Shown: positions 8,293 through 15,544 of the stretch, piece by piece
How positions within the stretch are numbered: position 1 is the stretch's first letter
Layout: each line of letters begins with the position of its first letter
Assembly: GCA_040754375.1 (NCBI GenBank)
Contig: JBFMCT010000006.1
Coordinates: 1-64,000, forward strand
DNA from: Actinomycetota bacterium
GTDB lineage: Bacteria; Actinomycetota; Acidimicrobiia; Acidimicrobiales; AC-14
DNA: 64,000 nucleotides
Reading direction: 5' to 3'
The notes under the pieces: model-generated
Seen by the model: the letters and a program-made list of their open reading frames with translations, nothing else
Databases searched by the model: none
Told to the model about the DNA's origin: nothing
Position numbers and translations under genes: made by a program

Positions 8293-8507
8293 CAGTCCGG
8301 CCACACCCGTTCCGGGTGCAGCGCCCGATGTGTCCTGGGCGACACCGTTGTCCCCCCTCCTCCCGGGCCGGCGGGCCCGGTGCTCACCGGCGGGGCCGAA
8401 CCCTGGTCCGCAGTGCCCGTCCGACCCCCTCGGGTGCCGTCCTTGGTCGCCGCCGCCGTCCTCGCCTGTCGCGCGGGGATGGCCGCGCTGGGTTTGGCGG
8501 GTGTCAT
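8292..8507 (-). CDS. 71-aa disordered protein inside the cso operon, possible McdB-like
   Basis: The ATG at 8507 overlaps the acRAF stop (ATGA, 8504-8507) and the stop at 8292 overlaps the next ATG (TGATG). Third codon positions are about 80% G/C. This double coupling makes a real gene likely. The product is rich in Ala, Gly, Pro, Thr, Arg and Lys, has no predicted globular or membrane part, and ends HPERVWPD. McdB proteins, which position carboxysomes with the ATPase McdA, are small, disordered and share a Trp at or near the C-terminus, and alpha-McdB genes sit in cso operons. No McdA/ParA gene is in the window, so this assignment is a hypothesis only. Confidence 0.5.
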   Translation of the reverse strand: MTPAKPSAAIPARQARTAAATKDGTRGGRTGTADQGSAPPVSTGPAGPGGGGTTVSPRTHRALHPERVWPD

Positions 8508-8785
8508 CTCAACGCCGCGTCCACGTTGGCGAGAGCCCCGGCACGGGCGGCGAACATCCGTGCCTCCATCCCGACGACCGCTCCACCGGGCCCGTAGACC
8601 GTGACGTTGACATGCGTCCGGCTGAAGCTGAGGTCCGGGTAGAGGCCGGTCTCCTTCGACAGGCAGGCGAGCCGGTCGAGGAAAGCCCGTGCCTCGGGGT
8701 AGGCGGCAAAGTCGAAGCGGCGGTACAGCATCGACGGCTGCGCGACCTCTGTCCAGCCCTCCGGCCCTTGGGGTTCCATGGTCAT
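8504..8785 (-). CDS. acRAF, PCD-like alpha-carboxysome RuBisCO assembly factor
   Basis: A 93-aa protein with the pterin-4a-carbinolamine dehydratase fold: YRRFDFAAYPEARAFLDRLA, then GLYPDLSFSRTHVNVTVYG. Genuine dehydratases carry His-His-Pro where this protein has Gly-Leu-Tyr-Pro, so dehydratase activity is unlikely. PCD-like proteins without catalytic residues in cso operons are the acRAF family, which help RuBisCO large subunits assemble. The ATG at 8785 has a GAGGAG ribosome-binding site 6-8 bases upstream. It lies 80 bp after csoS1 and overlaps the 71-aa ORF by 4 bp. Confidence 0.85.
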   Translation of the reverse strand: MTMEPQGPEGWTEVAQPSMLYRRFDFAAYPEARAFLDRLACLSKETGLYPDLSFSRTHVNVTVYGPGGAVVGMEARMFAARAGALANVDAALR

Positions 8786-8865
8786 CTTGGTCTCCTCACG
8801 ATGAATGGGATCCTCGACGCCGAGCCCGGCCGGCTGGCGTCGCCCCTTCCGCGGTGAGCTGACGA

Positions 8866-9198
8866 TCAGCTCGCCGCCTGGCCGGAGATCTGGGTGTCGT
8901 CGGCACCGGTCGGAAGGATCTGCTCCACCTCGGTGTGCGGGCGGGCAATGATGTGGGCGGCAGCCAGGCCGTCACCAACCCGCTCGCAGGCGTCAGCGCC
9001 GGCACGGACTGCGGCGTTGACGGCACCCGTCTCGCCCCGGACGAGCACGGTGACATAGCCGCCCCCGACGAACTGGCGACCGATCAGCCTCACCTCGGAA
9101 GCCTTGGTCATGGCGTCGGCAGCCTCGATCGCCGGGACGAGCCCCCGGGTTTCGATCATGCCCAAGGCGATACCCATCTTCTCATTCTGGCTGGCCAT
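8866..9198 (-). CDS. csoS1: CsoS1, hexameric BMC shell protein
   Basis: A 110-aa single BMC-domain protein forming the facets of the carboxysome shell. Typical CsoS1 features: ALGMIETRGLVPAIEAADAM, KASEVRLIGRQFVGGGYVTV, VRGETGAVNAAVRAGADA and HIIARPHTEVE. I chose the ATG at 9198 because GGAGG touches the ATG at 9204 directly but stands 6 bases from 9198. Proteobacterial cso operons usually carry two or three csoS1 copies plus csoS1D; only this one is present here, so other hexamer or trimer genes must lie elsewhere or the facet is built from one protein. Confidence 0.96.
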   Translation of the reverse strand: MASQNEKMGIALGMIETRGLVPAIEAADAMTKASEVRLIGRQFVGGGYVTVLVRGETGAVNAAVRAGADACERVGDGLAAAHIIARPHTEVEQILPTGADDTQISGQAAS

Positions 9199-9255
9199 CT
9201 TCATCCTCCATTAGTCAGTTGGATCTCGGGTGTAACAGGGGTCAGTCGGACCGAG

Positions 9256-9516
9256 TCAGGCGCGCCAGCGCTCCTCGCTCCAGTGGTCGATGATCCCGCC
9301 GATGGTCAGGTCGGTGGTGATCCTCGGGTCGCCGGCGGCTATGCGGGCCGCCGAGATGCCGATGGTGATCACGAAGTCGCCCGGCTTGGCGCCGACCGGG
9401 TCGAGGGCAACTTCGAGGTTCCCGCTGTGGTCCTCGACCACCCGTAGCGACTTGTCGGCCAGCGAGGGAGTTCGATGGGTGGCGACGAGGTCGCTGGCGA
9501 CGCGATGGATGTTCAT
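9256..9516 (-). CDS. csoS4B: CsoS4B, pentameric vertex protein
   Basis: An 86-aa BMV (EutN/CcmL-type) protein capping the icosahedral vertices. Seen: MNIHRVASDLVATHRTPSL, VALDPVGAKPGDFVITIG, SAARIAAG and LTIGGIIDHW. The ATG at 9516 overlaps the csoS4A stop by 4 bp. About a 57-bp gap with a GGAGG site separates it from csoS1. It is a paralogue of the neighbouring CsoS4A, as in all cso operons. Confidence 0.95.
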   Translation of the reverse strand: MNIHRVASDLVATHRTPSLADKSLRVVEDHSGNLEVALDPVGAKPGDFVITIGISAARIAAGDPRITTDLTIGGIIDHWSEERWRA

Positions 9517-9818
9517 CGCCGCCTCCCGCCGTCCGGCGACCGGGGGGCCGGTGCCTCCCCCTGGCCCTCCTCGTCGTCCCAGTAGTCGATGATGCCGACG
9601 ATGGTGAAGTCGCTCGGGTAGTCCTTGTTGCCGGCGGCCTCGCGCGCCGCCGAACTGCCGACCACGATCACCCAGTCGCCGGGCTTGCACCCGACAGGGT
9701 CGACAGCCACCTGCTTGCCCCCGCCCCGGCGCTCCTGCACGACCAACAGCCGGTGGTGGTCCAGCCCGCCGATGCGAGCGGTGGCCACGAGGGTCCCTTC
9801 GACACGGCAGATCTTCAT
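9513..9818 (-). CDS. csoS4A: CsoS4A, pentameric vertex protein
   Basis: A 101-aa BMV-domain protein. Seen: MKICRVEGTLVATARIGGLD, VAVDPVGCKPGDWVIVVGSS, AAREAAGNKDYPSDFTIVG and IIDYWDD. It carries a 20-residue Pro/Glu/Arg-rich tail missing from CsoS4B. The start overlaps csoSCA (ATGA at 9815-9818) and the end overlaps csoS4B, so the three are translationally coupled. Confidence 0.95.
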   Translation of the reverse strand: MKICRVEGTLVATARIGGLDHHRLLVVQERRGGGKQVAVDPVGCKPGDWVIVVGSSAAREAAGNKDYPSDFTIVGIIDYWDDEEGQGEAPAPRSPDGGRRR

Positions 9819-11356
9819 CGCTGTGCCCCCTGCTCGACCACATCGAGGCGCGCCCGCCCGCGCGCTCGGACGACGCTCTGGGTGACGAGACCGGCAGGGC
9901 CGGCCGCCCCCGCGTACCGGGTCTCGATGGCCGAGGCCAGGCGCAGCGCGCGTTCGCGCGCCCCGTCGCTGGCACCGGGAATGCGCTCGTCGTAGGCCAC
10001 GTGCACGAGCACGGGGACAGCGAGGCCCTGGGGCGAGTTGGTCTTGCGCAGGATCCCGATCCCGACGTCGAGGTCGACGGCCCCTTCTTCGACCGTGCGC
10101 ATCTGCGCCTGGAAGGCGAGGTTGCGCAACTGGACGTCGTCCATGGCGTCGCCGGCCACGACCAGCCTCTCGGTGTGCCCCGGGTCCGCGTAGCTCCCGC
10201 CGCTCCAGCCCCGCACGGCGTCCACCTGGCCGATGTTGTTCTTCAGCAGGTAGCCGCACAGCCAGCGCATGCCCTCGGTCGGCGCGTCAGCCGCGTCCAC
10301 ACCGGCACTGTCGGCTACCTCCTGTCGGATCAGCTCCTTGGCGGTCTCACGATCGAGGCTTGCCGTGCGCTCGTAGAGCGTGGCGCTGGAGACGAAGCGG
10401 CCCACGTCCGTCCTGCCGGCCGCGTCGGGGACGTGGACGCGGATGGCGTCTGTGTCGGTGTCCACCCCGACAAGGAGCGTGGCCACACTCGCGGCGCAGC
10501 ACTGCGTGGACTCGATGGCGCCCTCGAGCTCGCGGAGCCGGTCGAGCAAGGCTGTGGCGGCCCGCACCTCGTCACTGCCGTGGGCGGCACACCCTTGGCG
10601 GCGTGGGTCGACGCTGCTGAAGTGGTACAGCCCGATCTTGAGGTAACGGGTGGGCTCGCTGGCGTCGTTGGGCCAGCCCTCGCGCCAGCGTCGCAGCTCC
10701 ACGCCTTCCCAGCGGTGCAGCGCGTCCTCGACGTTGAACATGGCACCGGCATAGGAGTCGTGCCACACGACGACTGCCGGCGGGACCCGTAGGATGTAGT
10801 CCACGGCCCCCCCGAGGCGCCCGTCGGCGCAGGAGGTGATGTCGACGGCGTGGAAGCCGAACCGCCGGATCAGCACCTCGGCGCTCTCGCCGTCGTCGAG
10901 GAGCAGCCCGAGGTCCCGGTCGAACTGGCGCTCGACCAGGTTGCAGAAGGTCCCGAGCACGCAGCCAGCGTGAACGCGACCTAACGGAAGAGGTGTGCTC
11001 CAGGACGACTCCAGCTCGGCCGTGGCGATGTCGACCCCGAGGGCGTCAACAAGCTCACGGTGGGCCTGCTCGGGGAAGCCCTCGTCGAACTGGCGTGGTG
11101 CCAGGCGCCGCAATGTGGGCTCGATCCGAGCGAAGGCAGCGCCGATCTCCTCGGCCCGCTGCCGCAGGGCGGCGCTGAGCGCTGGCTCGGCCAGTGGGTG
11201 CGCCGCGACGCCCGCCGGTGAGGTCGGGGCAGGCCCCTCGTCCCAGGGCTGTCGCCGCCCCGCCACGGGCGTCGCCACCGCCCCCGGGGTAGGCCAGGCG
11301 GCCTCATGGTCCCAGGGAGCGCGCCAACGCCCGTCAGGCTGGACGAGCGACCTCAT
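9815..11356 (-). CDS. csoSCA: CsoSCA, carboxysomal beta-carbonic anhydrase
   Basis: A 513-aa enzyme that turns bicarbonate into CO2 beside RuBisCO inside the shell. Zinc ligands can be placed: SCADGR (Cys about 176), LYHFSSVD (His about 245) and GCAAHG (Cys about 256). The spacing equals that of the Halothiobacillus protein (173, 242, 253). The Asp-Arg pair of CADGR is the family's catalytic dyad. The first 60-80 residues are disordered and Pro-rich, as expected for the stretch that contacts RuBisCO. The start at 11356 is fixed by an ATGA overlap with the csoS2 stop; longer starts would overlap csoS2 more. Confidence 0.95.
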   Translation of the reverse strand: MRSLVQPDGRWRAPWDHEAAWPTPGAVATPVAGRRQPWDEGPAPTSPAGVAAHPLAEPALSAALRQRAEEIGAAFARIEPTLRRLAPRQFDEGFPEQAHRELVDALGVDIATAELESSWSTPLPLGRVHAGCVLGTFCNLVERQFDRDLGLLLDDGESAEVLIRRFGFHAVDITSCADGRLGGAVDYILRVPPAVVVWHDSYAGAMFNVEDALHRWEGVELRRWREGWPNDASEPTRYLKIGLYHFSSVDPRRQGCAAHGSDEVRAATALLDRLRELEGAIESTQCCAASVATLLVGVDTDTDAIRVHVPDAAGRTDVGRFVSSATLYERTASLDRETAKELIRQEVADSAGVDAADAPTEGMRWLCGYLLKNNIGQVDAVRGWSGGSYADPGHTERLVVAGDAMDDVQLRNLAFQAQMRTVEEGAVDLDVGIGILRKTNSPQGLAVPVLVHVAYDERIPGASDGARERALRLASAIETRYAGAAGPAGLVTQSVVRARGRARLDVVEQGAQR

Positions 11357-13473
11357 CCTTGGGCCCCGCCCGACAGGGTCACCCTGGCCGCCGCCTTCGG
11401 GCTCCAACCGGACAGGCCGGTGACGTTCTGGCGGTCGTCACCAGGCGTCGCCCGGTCGCGGAACTTGGCTGCGCCGGCCCAGCCGTGGCGCCCGCCGCCG
11501 CCTTCGCTGGGGTTGCGCCCGGCTGCGATGTAACCCTCGGTGCCCGTCACCCGATCGTGAGCCGTCCAAGCCGACCCGGTGATCGTCCGGCCTTCGGTGC
11601 TCCCTTCGCCGGTCACCACGGGCTGCTGGGGGCCGCGGTTCGGGCGGGCCCGGAACAGGAACTCGTTGTTGCCGGTCACCTTGCCGTCGCCAACGGCGAA
11701 CGAACCGGTTATGCGCCCTGGCACGCCGGAAGCAGGCACGACGTCCTCGCCCTTCTGGGTGGCGGGACCGTCGCTCTGCTCGCCTGCCAGGCGACGGGCC
11801 AAGGCCACCGGGAAGGCCTGCACGCTGGTCCAGTCGTCAGAGGCCGGCTCCGCGGCCCGCAGGTCGCGGTAGTAGGGCGTACCCGTGACGTTCCTCTGCT
11901 GGCCGCGCTCGGTGCCCGTGACCGCCTTGGCGGGCATGGGGAGGTCACCGGTCACGGCCACACCCTGCGGCCGGGGGACCAAGCGCTGGGCCGTGGGCTC
12001 ACTCTCGTCGGGCTCGCACCAGCCGAGAACGGTGGACGGGCCCTGGTAGGGCGTGCCCGTCACCGGGCGGCAGACGCCCGGCTCGTCGCCGGTGACGTTG
12101 CGGCCGTGCTCCACGTTGGGGCCGGTGACCCGCTGGCCCCCCCAGGTCTGGGCGACCGTCACCTTGGCTCCGGTCACCGGGTCGATGCGCGCCCGGTTGA
12201 GGTGCGGGGCCGGCGCCGTGCCACCGCCGGTGCCGCCGCACTCGCTGGAGTAGGAGGCGAGATGCTGGTACTGGTCGCCCGTGATCGGGCGGCAGGCGCC
12301 CGCTTCGTTACCGGTGACGCGCCCGCTACGGCCGACGGCGGTCCCGGTGACGGCCAGCCCTCCGTCGGTGTTCTCCAGCGGGTGCCAGCGCCCGCCGTCG
12401 TCGCGGACCACCGTCCGCGGGGGCGCCAGCCTGGTGCCGACCGCCGTCGCGCCGTGAGGGTCAGCCCGGCGCGGGAACTGGGCCGAACGGTAGGTGCCGT
12501 CCTCGCGGGGGGTGAGGTCGTCGTCGAGCTTGGGCTCGGCTTCGCCCGTGATCCGAAGGTGCTCCCCCGCCTCGTCACCGGTGATGGCGACCTTGTTGCG
12601 GACCGTCGTGCCCGAGACGACCAGGCCTTGGGGGGTCCGCACCTGCCCGACCTTGCGCCCGGCACTGGAGGACGGGGAGGGGCCGTCGGCCGCGATGTAC
12701 TGCGAGCCCGAGACCGGGAGCGCGGCGCCCGCCTCGTCACCGGTGACGCGGGCACCCGGACCGATCCGCAGCCCGGTCACCCGCTGGCCGCCGTGGGTCG
12801 GCGACAGGACCACCTTGGGCGCGTAGGTCACCCTTCCCTCGCGCCCCGGGCTGCTGGCCCCCGCGCCCGGCTGGCTCACCTCGGCGGGGCGAGCCCGATC
12901 CTGCTCCGGGGCCGTCCCGGCGCCGTCGTGAGCGGGCCGCGCCCCCACCAGGGCGTGCTTGCCCTGGGAGAGCTGGCGGCGACGCTCCATGGAGAGGGTG
13001 CGGCCGACGTGGGCATCGGCCACCCCACCGGTGGACGAGGGCGGGGCGGCGGGGACGGCTTGGCCGGCGGCCGGCGGCGCCGAGCCGTTGGCCTGGCCGT
13101 GGGTGGCACCGGTGGCCGGGCCGCCATCCGCGCCGACGGCGCGCTTGCCCTGGGAGAGCTGGCGGCGACGCTCCATGGAGAGGGTGCGGCCGACGTGGGC
13201 ATCGGCGACCCCCCCGGTGGACGAGGGCGGGGCGGCGGGGACGGCTTGGCCGCCTTGAACGGCGGGGGGCGGAGGTGGCGCGGGGGTTGCGGGCGGAGGT
13301 GGCGCGGCCGTGCCCGGGCGGGTACGGGCCGCCTGGCGCCCGGGCGCCAGCGCCGACCGGCCGGCCGCGACCGCCCGGCGCCTCGCCATGGCTGCGTGGC
13401 GGCCCTCGCGGGCGACGTCTGCCAGCGCGGCCAGGTCACCGCTGTCGGCGGTCTGGACCGCGTACATCCCCAT
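11353..13473 (-). CDS. csoS2: CsoS2, disordered carboxysome scaffold
   Basis: A 706-aa intrinsically disordered scaffold joining RuBisCO to the shell. The N-region has at least three Arg-rich helical repeats (MARRRAVAAGRSAL; two copies of VGRTLSMERRRQLSQGK) of the kind that bind RuBisCO. The middle region has four or five M-repeats built on RVTG...VTGDExG...PVTG...Y; two of them keep the Cys of ACRPITG and VCRPVTG with a partner Cys (SSEC, GWCEP). The C-region has VTG repeats and ends NVTGLSGWSPKAAARVTLSG, the shell-facing end. The ATG at 13473, 2 bp after the cbbS stop with GGAG upstream, fits better than 13641, which runs antiparallel into cbbS coding. Confidence 0.93.
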   Translation of the reverse strand: MGMYAVQTADSGDLAALADVAREGRHAAMARRRAVAAGRSALAPGRQAARTRPGTAAPPPPATPAPPPPPAVQGGQAVPAAPPSSTGGVADAHVGRTLSMERRRQLSQGKRAVGADGGPATGATHGQANGSAPPAAGQAVPAAPPSSTGGVADAHVGRTLSMERRRQLSQGKHALVGARPAHDGAGTAPEQDRARPAEVSQPGAGASSPGREGRVTYAPKVVLSPTHGGQRVTGLRIGPGARVTGDEAGAALPVSGSQYIAADGPSPSSSAGRKVGQVRTPQGLVVSGTTVRNKVAITGDEAGEHLRITGEAEPKLDDDLTPREDGTYRSAQFPRRADPHGATAVGTRLAPPRTVVRDDGGRWHPLENTDGGLAVTGTAVGRSGRVTGNEAGACRPITGDQYQHLASYSSECGGTGGGTAPAPHLNRARIDPVTGAKVTVAQTWGGQRVTGPNVEHGRNVTGDEPGVCRPVTGTPYQGPSTVLGWCEPDESEPTAQRLVPRPQGVAVTGDLPMPAKAVTGTERGQQRNVTGTPYYRDLRAAEPASDDWTSVQAFPVALARRLAGEQSDGPATQKGEDVVPASGVPGRITGSFAVGDGKVTGNNEFLFRARPNRGPQQPVVTGEGSTEGRTITGSAWTAHDRVTGTEGYIAAGRNPSEGGGGRHGWAGAAKFRDRATPGDDRQNVTGLSGWSPKAAARVTLSGGAQG
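12957..13252 (-). repeat. Pair of near-identical 110-bp direct repeats in csoS2
   Basis: Bases 12957-13066 and 13143-13252 are nearly identical (a few mismatches around the Thr/Pro codons), offset by 186 bp. Each encodes one RuBisCO-binding N-repeat plus the following Gly/Val/Ala linker. Identity at silent positions points to recent duplication or ongoing gene conversion rather than conserved protein sequence alone. Confidence 0.9.
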
Positions 13474-13475
13474 CG

Positions 13476-13814
13476 TCAGGTTGCTCCGCCGCGGTAGACG
13501 ATGAAGGCCGTGCCCTGGGACTGCAGGAAGTTGTCGTAGCCCAGAAGGCGCACGTGGTGACCGGGGTTGGCCCGGTGGCAGGCCTCGACCTCGGCCATGA
13601 CCTTGTCGACCGACCGCTCCCCGAAGAGCGGCAGCTCCCACAGGTACCAGAAGTTCGACAGCGCCTTCTCGGGCTCGGTGTGCTCGATGGCCGGGTTCCA
13701 GCCCGACCCGACGAGGTACGCGACCTGCTGGCGGAGCCGCTCGGGCGTCATCGGTGGCAGGTACGAGAAGGTCTCCCCACGGCGCTGGGTGGGCCCGTAG
13801 GCTTCAATGTGCAT
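13476..13814 (-). CDS. cbbS: RuBisCO small subunit
   Basis: A 112-aa small subunit that caps the L8 core. Seen: [64 protein letters not shown] and LLGYDN. It lacks the long hairpin insertion of plant small subunits, as usual for carboxysomal form IA. It follows cbbL by 62 bp with a GGAGAG site before the ATG, and is followed almost without a gap by csoS2. Confidence 0.97.
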   Translation of the reverse strand: MHIEAYGPTQRRGETFSYLPPMTPERLRQQVAYLVGSGWNPAIEHTEPEKALSNFWYLWELPLFGERSVDKVMAEVEACHRANPGHHVRLLGYDNFLQSQGTAFIVYRGGAT

Positions 13815-13876
13815 GTCAATCTCTCCTTGAGAGGCCGGGAGGGCGAACCGGTGACCAGGCCCGGACCGGTTCGCGA

Positions 13877-15292
13877 TCAGGCGACGTCGAGCTTGTCCAC
13901 GGTGTCGAACTCGAACTTGATCTCTTTCCAGGTCTCCATGGCGATCGCCAGCTCGGGGCTGTGGCGGGCGGCCTCGGTCAAGATCTCGCGACCCTCGCGC
14001 TCGACCTCACGGCCCTGGTTACGGGCCTCCACGCACGCCTCGAGGGCCACCCGGTTGGCGTGAGCGCCGGGCGCGTTGCCCCATGGGTGGCCCAGCGTGC
14101 CGCCGCCGAACTGCAGGCAGGCGTCGTCGCCGAAGATCGCCACCAGCGCGGGCATGTGCCAGACGTGGATGCCCCCCGAGGCGACGGGCATGACCCCGGG
14201 CATCGATGCCCAGTCCTGGTCGAAGAAGAGGCCGCGCTTGCGGTTCTCGGGGATGAAGGACTCCCTCATCGTGTCGATCCAGCCGAGCGTGGCCTGGCGG
14301 TCGCCTTCGAGCTTGCCGACCACGGTGCCGGCGTGGAGGTGGTCACCGCCGGACAGGCGCAGGCACTTGGCCAGCACCCGGAAGTGGATGCCGTGCATGG
14401 GGTTGCGGTCGACCACGGCGTGCATGGCCCGGTGGATGTGGAGCAGCATGCCGTTCTCCCGGCACCAGTTGGCGAGGCCCGTGTTGGCCGTGAAGCCGGC
14501 GGTGAAGAAGTCGTGCATGATGATCGGAGCGCCGAGCGACTTGGCGAACTCGGCCCGCTTGTACATCTCTTCGGGCGTCGCCGCCGTGACGTTGAGGTAG
14601 TGGCCCTTGCGCTCGCCCGTCTCGGCCGCGGCCTTGTGCACCGCTTCCATCACGAACTCGTAACGGTGGTTCCAGCGCATGAACGGCTGGCTGTTGATGT
14701 TCTCGTCGTCCTTGGTGAAGTCGAGCCCGCCTCGCAGGCACTCGTAGACAGCCCGCCCGTAGTTCTTGGCCGACAAGCCGAGCTTGGGCTTGATCGTGCA
14801 GCCCAGCAGGGGCCGCCCGTACTTGTTGAGGCGGTCACGCTCGACCTGGATGCCGTTGGGCGGGCCGCCACAGGTCTTCACGTAGGCCACCGGGAAGCGA
14901 AGGTCCTCCAGGCGCAGGCTGCGCACAGCCTTGAAGCCGAAGACGTTGCCCACGAGCGAGGTCAGGACGTTTACGACCGAGCCTTCCTCGAACAGGTCCA
15001 TGGGGTAGGCCACGAACGCGAAGAAGGCGCTGGCGTCGCCCGGCACCTGCTCGATCCGGTAGGCCCGGCCCTTGTAGTAGTCGAGATCGGTCAGCAGGTC
15101 GGTCCACACCGTGGTCCACGTGCCGGTCGACGACTCGGCCGCCACCGCCGCGGCCGCCTCCTCGCGCGGCACGCCGGCCTGGGGGACCACCTTGAAAACC
15201 GCCAGAAGGTCGGTATCCAGCGGGACGTAGTCCGGGGTCCAGTAGGTCTTGGCGTAGTCCTTCACGCCGGCCTGGTAGGTCTTCTCTGCCAC
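13877..15292 (-). CDS. cbbL: RuBisCO large subunit, form I
   Basis: A 471-aa catalytic subunit fixing CO2 onto ribulose 1,5-bisphosphate. Seen: the first Lys motif [11 protein letters not shown], the carbamylation and metal site [16 protein letters not shown] (Lys about 194, Asp 196, Glu 197), His of IHRAMHAV, loop 6 [11 protein letters not shown], and the phosphate-binding SGGIHVWHM and [12 protein letters not shown]. Operon context (cso genes) indicates form IA. The start is GTG at 15292 with GAGGAGA five bases upstream. It is the first gene of the operon, transcribed from the promoter at 15378-15406. Confidence 0.98.
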   Translation of the reverse strand: MAEKTYQAGVKDYAKTYWTPDYVPLDTDLLAVFKVVPQAGVPREEAAAAVAAESSTGTWTTVWTDLLTDLDYYKGRAYRIEQVPGDASAFFAFVAYPMDLFEEGSVVNVLTSLVGNVFGFKAVRSLRLEDLRFPVAYVKTCGGPPNGIQVERDRLNKYGRPLLGCTIKPKLGLSAKNYGRAVYECLRGGLDFTKDDENINSQPFMRWNHRYEFVMEAVHKAAAETGERKGHYLNVTAATPEEMYKRAEFAKSLGAPIIMHDFFTAGFTANTGLANWCRENGMLLHIHRAMHAVVDRNPMHGIHFRVLAKCLRLSGGDHLHAGTVVGKLEGDRQATLGWIDTMRESFIPENRKRGLFFDQDWASMPGVMPVASGGIHVWHMPALVAIFGDDACLQFGGGTLGHPWGNAPGAHANRVALEACVEARNQGREVEREGREILTEAARHSPELAIAMETWKEIKFEFDTVDKLDVA

Positions 15293-15377
15293 GCGGTTCT
15301 CCTCGGCTGAAGCCCGGTCTGGGCCCGGTCTCGGACTCCCACTACGGGGTGTGACGCCTGTCTGGGTAGCTACTAGG

Positions 15378-15406
15378 ACCCTAACGCCGCCCCTTCGCAG
15401 CGTAAA
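15378..15406 (-). promoter_or_regulatory. cbb/cso operon promoter
   Basis: On the minus strand TTTACG (15406-15401), a 17-bp spacer and TAGGGT (15383-15378) form a sigma-70-type promoter about 85 bp upstream of the cbbL GTG. An inverted repeat sits just upstream of the -35 box, a good place for CbbR. The same -10 hexamer occurs in the promoter proposed for fur. Confidence 0.55.
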
Positions 15407-15410
15407 ATGA

Positions 15411-15426
15411 ATACATGGTTATGTAT
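15411..15426. promoter_or_regulatory. Candidate CbbR operator in the cbbR-cbbL intergenic region
   Basis: ATACAT-GGTT-ATGTAT is a perfect inverted repeat with 6-bp arms, centred near -47 of the proposed cbb promoter. A third ATACAT lies at 15512-15517 and another inverted repeat, GGACAT-N7-ATGTCC, at 15488-15506. Several half-sites spread through a divergent promoter region suit a LysR-type tetramer. The 252-bp gap 15293-15544 holds nothing else recognisable. Confidence 0.5.
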
Positions 15427-15544
15427 CATCGCTGTTCGCTTATGAGTAGAGGGCTCTCCGAAACCGGTCCAGACCAGCGCGCTTGCAGGACATGACCTCG
15501 ATGTCCGGCTCATACATACGTAAACAGTTATCGTTAGCCCCACC

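Noticed and set aside
11353-13473. Programmed -1 frameshift in csoS2, as known in Halothiobacillus
   Set aside because: I found no convincing slippery heptamer followed by a strong stem at the expected place, so a short CsoS2A form is not claimed.
11359-13497. Long plus-strand open frame (712 codons) opposite csoS2
   Set aside because: An antisense shadow produced by the GC-rich repeats of csoS2; composition is Gly/Arg/Ala/Val noise without domains, and csoS2 is clearly coding on the other strand.
13754-15310. Plus-strand open frame (518 codons) opposite cbbL
   Set aside because: Mirror of the cbbL codon pattern; no family motifs and cbbL is unmistakable.
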